From the NCBI GenBank assembly GCA_016191245.1, contig JACPOY010000020.1:62001-126000 (forward strand): 64,000 bases of DNA. Reading direction: 5' to 3'. This document shows positions 59,789-64,000 of this stretch, one piece after another. The notes under the pieces are model-generated. The model saw only the letters and a list, made by a program, of their open reading frames with translations, was not told the origin of the DNA and searched no databases. Origin of the DNA: Gammaproteobacteria bacterium. Lineage in GTDB: Bacteria > Pseudomonadota > Gammaproteobacteria > Berkiellales > Berkiellaceae. The translations under genes and the position numbers were made by a program. How positions within the stretch are numbered: position 1 is the stretch's first letter; each line of letters begins with the position of its first letter.

Positions 59789-60382
59789 TTGTCTTTTAGT
59801 CCATTACTAAAGCAATTGATAGATGCATTTCGTGTCCTACCAGGCGTTGGTGCTAAAAGTGCCCAACGAATGGCTTTTTACATACTTGAGCGTGACAGAG
59901 AAGGTGGGCAACGTCTTGCTCATCTTTTGACACAAGCTGTCAAACAAGTAGGGAATTGTGAACATTGCCGCACCTTGTGTGAGAAACCTTTATGTCAGGT
60001 TTGTAGTAATAAGAATCGAGATCATAGCTTGTTGTGTGTCGTAGAAGGGCCAGCACATGTGGCAGCAATTGAACAGACAGGCTATCACGGTTTGTATTTT
60101 GTTTTATCAGGACACCTATCACCGATTGATGGAATTGGGCCGCAAGAAATTGGGATTGATGCACTGGCGGCACGTTTAACACATGGGCAAGTTAAGGAAG
60201 TAGTGCTTGCCACCAATGCCACAGTTGAAGGCGAAGCGACAGCTTATTATATTGCAGATTTAGTAAAATCTTTAAAAATAAGCGTATCACGAATTGCTCA
60301 TGGTGTTCCCATGGGTGGAGACTTGGAATATATCGATGGTGGGACCATTGCCAAAGCTTTAGCAGACAGAACTACGATATAG
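59789..60382 (+). CDS. recR: Recombination mediator protein RecR
   Basis: 197 residues, TTG start with GAGGG 9 nt upstream. [17 protein letters not shown] is the helix-hairpin-helix, [16 protein letters not shown] the four-Cys zinc finger, and [38 protein letters not shown] the Toprim domain. With RecO and RecF it loads RecA on gapped DNA. Four nt after ybaB. A 7-bp hairpin (60378-60394) overlaps the stop. Confidence 0.95.
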   Translation: MSFSPLLKQLIDAFRVLPGVGAKSAQRMAFYILERDREGGQRLAHLLTQAVKQVGNCEHCRTLCEKPLCQVCSNKNRDHSLLCVVEGPAHVAAIEQTGYHGLYFVLSGHLSPIDGIGPQEIGIDALAARLTHGQVKEVVLATNATVEGEATAYYIADLVKSLKISVSRIAHGVPMGGDLEYIDGGTIAKALADRTTI

Positions 60383-60417
60383 TCTGCGACTATACAGATA
60401 GATATTAGGAGACATAC

Positions 60418-62376
60418 ATGACAGCATTAGCAGAAAAAGAAACACGCGGTTTTCAAACGGAAGTAAAACAGCTTCTACATTTAATGATTCATGCTTTATA
60501 TAGTAATAAAGAAATTTTCTTAAGAGAATTGATATCGAACGCATCCGACGCTTCTGACAAACTTCGTTTTGCAGCTATCTCTAATCCGGAACTCTATGAA
60601 GGTGATGCAGAACTTGCTATCCATATTTTTTACGATAAAGAAGCAAAAACTATTACCATTAGCGATAACGGTATTGGTATGTCCAGAGATGAGGCCATTG
60701 CTCATTTAGGAACAATAGCAAAATCAGGAACACAAGAATTTTTGATGTCGCTAACAGGTGATCAAGCTAAAGATAGAAATTTAATTGGTCAATTTGGTGT
60801 TGGATTTTACTCAAGTTTTATTGTGGCTGACAAAGTTACAGTGAATTCACGCCGAGCAGGTTTGCCACATGAAGAAGGAGTGAGTTGGGAGTCTAGGGGC
60901 GAAGGTGATTATACCGTTGAAACCATTGACAAAAAAACTCGCGGAACAGACATCATTTTACACTTAAAGCCAGCAGAAGAAGATTTTCTCAACGGTTTGA
61001 GATTACGTAACATCGTGACGAAATATTCTGATCATATCAATATTCCTGTCATCATGAAAAAAGAACAATATAGTAATTTTCTAAAAGGTGAACCTGAAAC
61101 AAAAGAAGATATCACCGATAAAGAAGAAGTTGTCAATCGTGCAAGCGCACTATGGACAGTGCCAAAAAATGACATTGAAAATGAAGCTTATTGTGAGTTT
61201 TACAAGCATATCGCTCATGACTTTGAAGATCCTTTAATATGGGCACACAATAAAGTTGAAGGTAAGTTCGAATATACAACCTTACTTTATATTCCTGCTC
61301 GAGCACCTTATGATTTATGGCAAGCAAATAAACCTCGCGGATTGAAACTTTACGTGAAGCGAGTATTTATTATGGACGATGCAGAGCAATTTTTGCCAAA
61401 TTATCTGCGTTTTGTCAGAGGGGTTATTGATAGTAATGATTTACCACTGAACATTTCTCGTGAAATATTACAAAGCAATCGTACCGTCGATTCAATTCGA
61501 CAAGCCATTATTAAACGTGTACTCACGATGCTTCAAGATTTAGTGACTTCTGATAGTGACAAATATGCGAAATTTTGGCATGAATTTGGTTTGGTCCTAA
61601 AAGAAGGCCCTGCTGAAGATTTTGCAAATAAAGAAGCGATTGCTAAATTATTGCGTTTTTCATCTACACATACGAATACGGAAGCTCAAGATGTTTCATT
61701 AGATGATTATATATCGCGCATGAAACCTGAGCAGACAAAAATTTATTATATTGCAGCTGATACATTTAATGCTGCACGTCATAGCCCTCACTTAGAAATC
61801 TTTAAGGACAAGGGAATTGAAGTCTTGTTGATGTATGATCGCATTGATGAGTGGTTGATGTCGCATTTAAATGAATATGAAAAGAAGCGTTTTCAATCGG
61901 TAGCGATTGGTGATTTGGAAGATCTTGATTTTGCTAAAGAAGATGATAAAGCAGAAAAAAATAAAGAATTTGAGCAAGAGAAAGAATCATTTAAAGATGC
62001 GTTAATACAAATAAAAGAAATATTAACAGATAAAGTAACCGACGTTCGTTTGACGAATCGTTTAACCTCTTCACCTTCTTGTATTGTTGCCGAAGAAGGG
62101 CAAATGACAAGCCAAATGCAACGCTTGATGCGTTCAGCAGGACAAGCTGTAGCGGCTAAGCCTATTTTGGAATTAAATCCTCATCATTTGTTAGTTAAAC
62201 GTCTGATGCAGGAAAAAAATCAAGCCAGCTTTGCTGATTTAAGTCATATTTTATTAGATCAAGCTGTTTTGGCAGAAGGCGGACAATTGGATGATCCCGC
62301 TACGTTCGTAAAGAAGTTTAATGAATTACTTTTACATGTGGCACAAAAAGGAAATGGCCATGGAGAGGATCTGTAG
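60418..62376 (+). CDS. htpG: Molecular chaperone HtpG (Hsp90)
   Basis: 652 residues; slightly longer than E. coli Htp[41 protein letters not shown], then [25 protein letters not shown] and [17 protein letters not shown] are the ATP-binding GHKL motifs; SREILQSNR lies in the middle domain, with the catalytic Arg. Cytosolic ATP-driven chaperone. AGGAG precedes the ATG at good spacing. No sigma-32 promoter is apparent. A perfect hairpin begins at the stop codon. Confidence 0.95.
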   Translation: MTALAEKETRGFQTEVKQLLHLMIHALYSNKEIFLRELISNASDASDKLRFAAISNPELYEGDAELAIHIFYDKEAKTITISDNGIGMSRDEAIAHLGTIAKSGTQEFLMSLTGDQAKDRNLIGQFGVGFYSSFIVADKVTVNSRRAGLPHEEGVSWESRGEGDYTVETIDKKTRGTDIILHLKPAEEDFLNGLRLRNIVTKYSDHINIPVIMKKEQYSNFLKGEPETKEDITDKEEVVNRASALWTVPKNDIENEAYCEFYKHIAHDFEDPLIWAHNKVEGKFEYTTLLYIPARAPYDLWQANKPRGLKLYVKRVFIMDDAEQFLPNYLRFVRGVIDSNDLPLNISREILQSNRTVDSIRQAIIKRVLTMLQDLVTSDSDKYAKFWHEFGLVLKEGPAEDFANKEAIAKLLRFSSTHTNTEAQDVSLDDYISRMKPEQTKIYYIAADTFNAARHSPHLEIFKDKGIEVLLMYDRIDEWLMSHLNEYEKKRFQSVAIGDLEDLDFAKEDDKAEKNKEFEQEKESFKDALIQIKEILTDKVTDVRLTNRLTSSPSCIVAEEGQMTSQMQRLMRSAGQAVAAKPILELNPHHLLVKRLMQEKNQASFADLSHILLDQAVLAEGGQLDDPATFVKKFNELLLHVAQKGNGHGEDL

Positions 62377-63049
62377 GTTAGATTTTTTTAAATCTAACCT
62401 AAGCGTACGACAAAAGACTATTCGATACATTATTATTTTGTATAGTCTATTACTATTGTCGGCAAATTTTGTCCAAGATCATTCTTTTCAGATCTTTTAT
62501 TTTTCATATTCTGCAGGCACGTTGCTTGTTCAACTTGCTTTTTGCGGAATCATTGCTTTTACGGAAACCATCGGCTTTCGCAAAACTAATCAAATTATCT
62601 GGGCAACTGCCCTTTTAAATCTTAGTGTGGCTTTGTTAACCTATTTTTTCTTAGAGATCCCAATTCCTGACTTTTGGGTTAATCACGATATTGATAGTTT
62701 TGAAATAGCACATCAGTTGAATATTATATTTTTGTTAACTGTTGGTTATGTCTGTAGCACACTGACAATGGTTTATGTTGCAAAATATCTCAGGGTATTT
62801 TTAGGGCGTTCTTGGTTATTGTTTCGAGTGATGATAATACTGGCAATTGGTTTATTAGTAGATATGACAGTATTATTGCCCATTTTATTTTTTGTTGCCC
62901 CAGACAGATATATGGCGCTTTGGAAAGTTTTATCTCTTGGTTCTGTAAAATTATCATTAAGCTTAATTGCCGTACCTATCAGCTATTTTTTAGTTCATCT
63001 CATCAAGATAAAAACTAAAAAAGAGCTGAATCAACAAATTGATACTTGA
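62360..63049 (+). CDS. Six-pass membrane protein, VUT/YhhQ-like candidate
   Basis: 229 residues from the ATG at 62360, chosen because AAGGAA lies 7 nt upstream; earlier ATGs at 62336 and 62354 are badly spaced. It overlaps the end of htpG by 17 nt. Six hydrophobic segments, [47 protein letters not shown] at the start, and late [18 protein letters not shown]. The segment pattern resembles queuosine-precursor (VUT/YhhQ) transporters, but motif matches are weak. Function therefore uncertain. Confidence 0.5.
   Translation: MERICRLDFFKSNLSVRQKTIRYIIILYSLLLLSANFVQDHSFQIFYFSYSAGTLLVQLAFCGIIAFTETIGFRKTNQIIWATALLNLSVALLTYFFLEIPIPDFWVNHDIDSFEIAHQLNIIFLLTVGYVCSTLTMVYVAKYLRVFLGRSWLLFRVMIILAIGLLVDMTVLLPILFFVAPDRYMALWKVLSLGSVKLSLSLIAVPISYFLVHLIKIKTKKELNQQIDT
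62374..62401 (+). promoter_or_regulatory. Perfect 12-bp hairpin at the htpG stop
   Basis: taggttagattt (62374-62385), loop tttt, aaatctaaccta (62390-62401). It includes the htpG stop codon and lies within the first codons of the membrane protein gene. It may terminate transcription or damp translation of the downstream gene; no T-run follows the stem. Confidence 0.5.
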
Positions 63050-63053
63050 TATT

Positions 63054-63482
63054 TTAAACAACTTCGCGTCCCCCTTTTGGCCCTTTTAATTTAATATCAT
63101 TGGCTGAGGTAGGTTGATCTGCTGTTGCAGGAGGTGTTGATACTTTTTCAGTTTGTAATTCTTTGTGTTTGGTAATAGGTTTTGCTCGACGATGAGACTT
63201 TTTTTGTTCCTGATTTGAAACAGGTTGTATTTGTGGCATAAGTAGTGGTAAAGCATTTTGGATAGCAATAACAGTTGGGTTAAAGAATTCATTTAATGCT
63301 TTTTCTGTTTTTTTCAGCGATTGATAATTTCTTGATTCTTGAATGATGTCTTTTCTTCGACAATGATTTAATTCTATTTGCCTTTCAATGATTTCCTGTA
63401 AAACAGCTTCTGGATTTGGTGAACCGACTTCTTGTTTATAATATGGATTGGTAATATCGGGGGTTGCTGAATCCCCATGCAT
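63054..63482 (-). CDS. Unrecognised polar protein, possibly the end of the adjacent frame
   Basis: 142 codons. Rich in charged and polar residues; NPEAVLQEIIERQIELNHCRRKDIIQESRNYQSLKKTEKALNEFF is helical, the end is Lys/Pro/Thr-rich and disordered (KPITKHKELQTEKVSTPPATA...). No domain recognised. Its first 47 nt overlap the upstream ORF in another frame; the overlapped codons look coding here (SATPDITNPYYKQEVG), so this could be a separate gene or the continuation of the upstream gene after a frameshift. Confidence 0.45.
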   Translation of the reverse strand: MHGDSATPDITNPYYKQEVGSPNPEAVLQEIIERQIELNHCRRKDIIQESRNYQSLKKTEKALNEFFNPTVIAIQNALPLLMPQIQPVSNQEQKKSHRRAKPITKHKELQTEKVSTPPATADQPTSANDIKLKGPKGGREVV

Positions 63483-64000
63483 ATGAGAGTATTAAAGCGC
63501 CATCATAGGGGCCATCGCTAAGAAATTCAGAGGGAGTGCAATATCCCCATTTCGTAATGGTAATGCATTTTTGGGCCATTTCAGAAATGATAGAGGATGA
63601 GTTGCCCGCCAAGCCCTTGGAGTCAGGCTTGTAAGCATATAAACATTCTTTATGAAGCTGAATATTTTGATCCATATCGACGTCAAGATGTATTTCAACG
63701 GGTGGCAGACCGACTCTGTTTTGCATAGTGAATTCTTTAACTCTGCTTTTCCACCACTCTGTCCAAAAAGCACAAGGGGGAGGGAGTTTATAATTTTCTT
63801 CTGCTAACCGTAATTCATTTTTGAGATCTAGCGCCTCACCTGGAGCAAGCTTAAAAGCTGCTGTCAGTAAATCTAACATGGTTTTATTGACGGCTGGTAA
63901 ACCAGCAATAATCACTTTGGTTCCCATTAATACTTCTTTTTCTTCTGGCGTACCCATCATCTGCTTTGCTTGCATTAAAGTTGCAATTTCGATAGCTTGT
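63436..64000 (-). CDS. Unrecognised protein, 5' end outside the window
   Basis: The frame is open to the right edge (upstream of the ATG at 63975 it reads QAIEIATL), so the gene probably continues beyond the window. Visible: 63975 and earlier codons with KQMMGTPEEKEVLMGTKVIIAG, LDLLTAAFKLAPGEALDLK, FWTEWWKSRVKEFTMQNRVGLPPVEIHLDVDMD and a C-terminus SYAWGFSNPRYYQSIL. Cytosolic in character. I do not recognise a family. It ends in a 47-nt overlap with the next ORF. Confidence 0.45.
   Translation of the reverse strand, partial: QAIEIATLMQAKQMMGTPEEKEVLMGTKVIIAGLPAVNKTMLDLLTAAFKLAPGEALDLKNELRLAEENYKLPPPCAFWTEWWKSRVKEFTMQNRVGLPPVEIHLDVDMDQNIQLHKECLYAYKPDSKGLAGNSSSIISEMAQKCITITKWGYCTPSEFLSDGPYDGALILSYAWGFSNPRYYQSIL

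Overview
The window is an AT-rich (clearly below 45% GC by eye) chromosomal segment of a gammaproteobacterium. The right end carries the housekeeping run ffs (4.5S SRP RNA) - dnaX - ybaB - recR - htpG, an order known from gammaproteobacteria. The low GC and the style of the genes would fit the Legionellales, but nothing here fixes genus or species. Nearly everything left of 57.3 kb is one large, mosaic surface-polysaccharide (O-antigen/LPS-type) locus.

Layout. (1) 1-6.1 kb: nucleotide-sugar genes for a 2,3-diamino uronic acid: UDP-HexNAc 6-dehydrogenase (cut by the left edge), WlbA-type 3-dehydrogenase, WlbB-type N-acetyltransferase, a methyltransferase, a CgeB-like glycosyltransferase and a WbpI/WecB-type 2-epimerase. 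(2) 6.1-17.0 kb: a second CgeB-like glycosyltransferase, a sugar epimerase, and a tight minus-strand operon reading from 17.0 down to 9.1 kb: two Wzt-type ATPases, one Wzm permease, WbqC-like protein, DegT/DnrJ-type aminotransferase, asparagine-synthase-like amidotransferase, formyltransferase. (3) 17.1-27.0 kb: second formyltransferase, glycosyltransferase, deacetylase-like protein, then a scrapyard (20.0-21.6 kb) with a broken glycosyltransferase copy, a frameshifted Wzm remnant on the minus strand and an orphan ORF; then an intact CgeB-like copy, a second amidotransferase and two NAD-dependent epimerases. (4) 27.1-39.6 kb: a second ABC exporter operon (Wzm2-Wzt2-methyltransferase-glycosyltransferase-secreted propeller-like protein-two glycosyltransferases) bracketed by two near-duplicate WaaL-like O-antigen ligase genes on the minus strand. 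(5) 39.7-44.2 kb: UDP-glucose dehydrogenase, GtrA-like protein, GT2, FkbM methyltransferase, GT-C-like membrane protein. (6) 44.2-46.2 kb: a non-polysaccharide island: DUF4143-type ATPase, HipB-like regulator with clear palindromic operators, ACT-domain protein. (7) 46.3-50.9 kb: minus-strand cassette of carbamoyltransferase, SxtJ-like protein, a 50-residue DUF5989-type protein, SGNH-like hydrolase, GNAT acetyltransferase and methyltransferase. (8) 51.1-57.3 kb: methyltransferase, two GT4, two GT2 and an epimerase on the plus strand. (9) 57.4-64 kb: ffs, dnaX, ybaB, recR, htpG, a membrane protein, and two overlapping unrecognised ORFs running to the right edge.

How it fits together (inference): the enzymes predict a glycan with acetylated and amidated (uronamide), formylated, carbamoylated and methylated residues, made in the cytoplasm, exported by ABC transporters (no Wzx/Wzy was recognised) and ligated by WaaL-type ligases. 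The duplications, remnants of a third permease and of a second 2-epimerase, and repeat elements show repeated gene exchange at this locus. The most unusual items are the paired ATPases with a single permease, the Wzt2-methyltransferase coupling, the 774-residue secreted propeller-like protein between two related glycosyltransferases, and the dyad operators around 45.4-45.6 kb.
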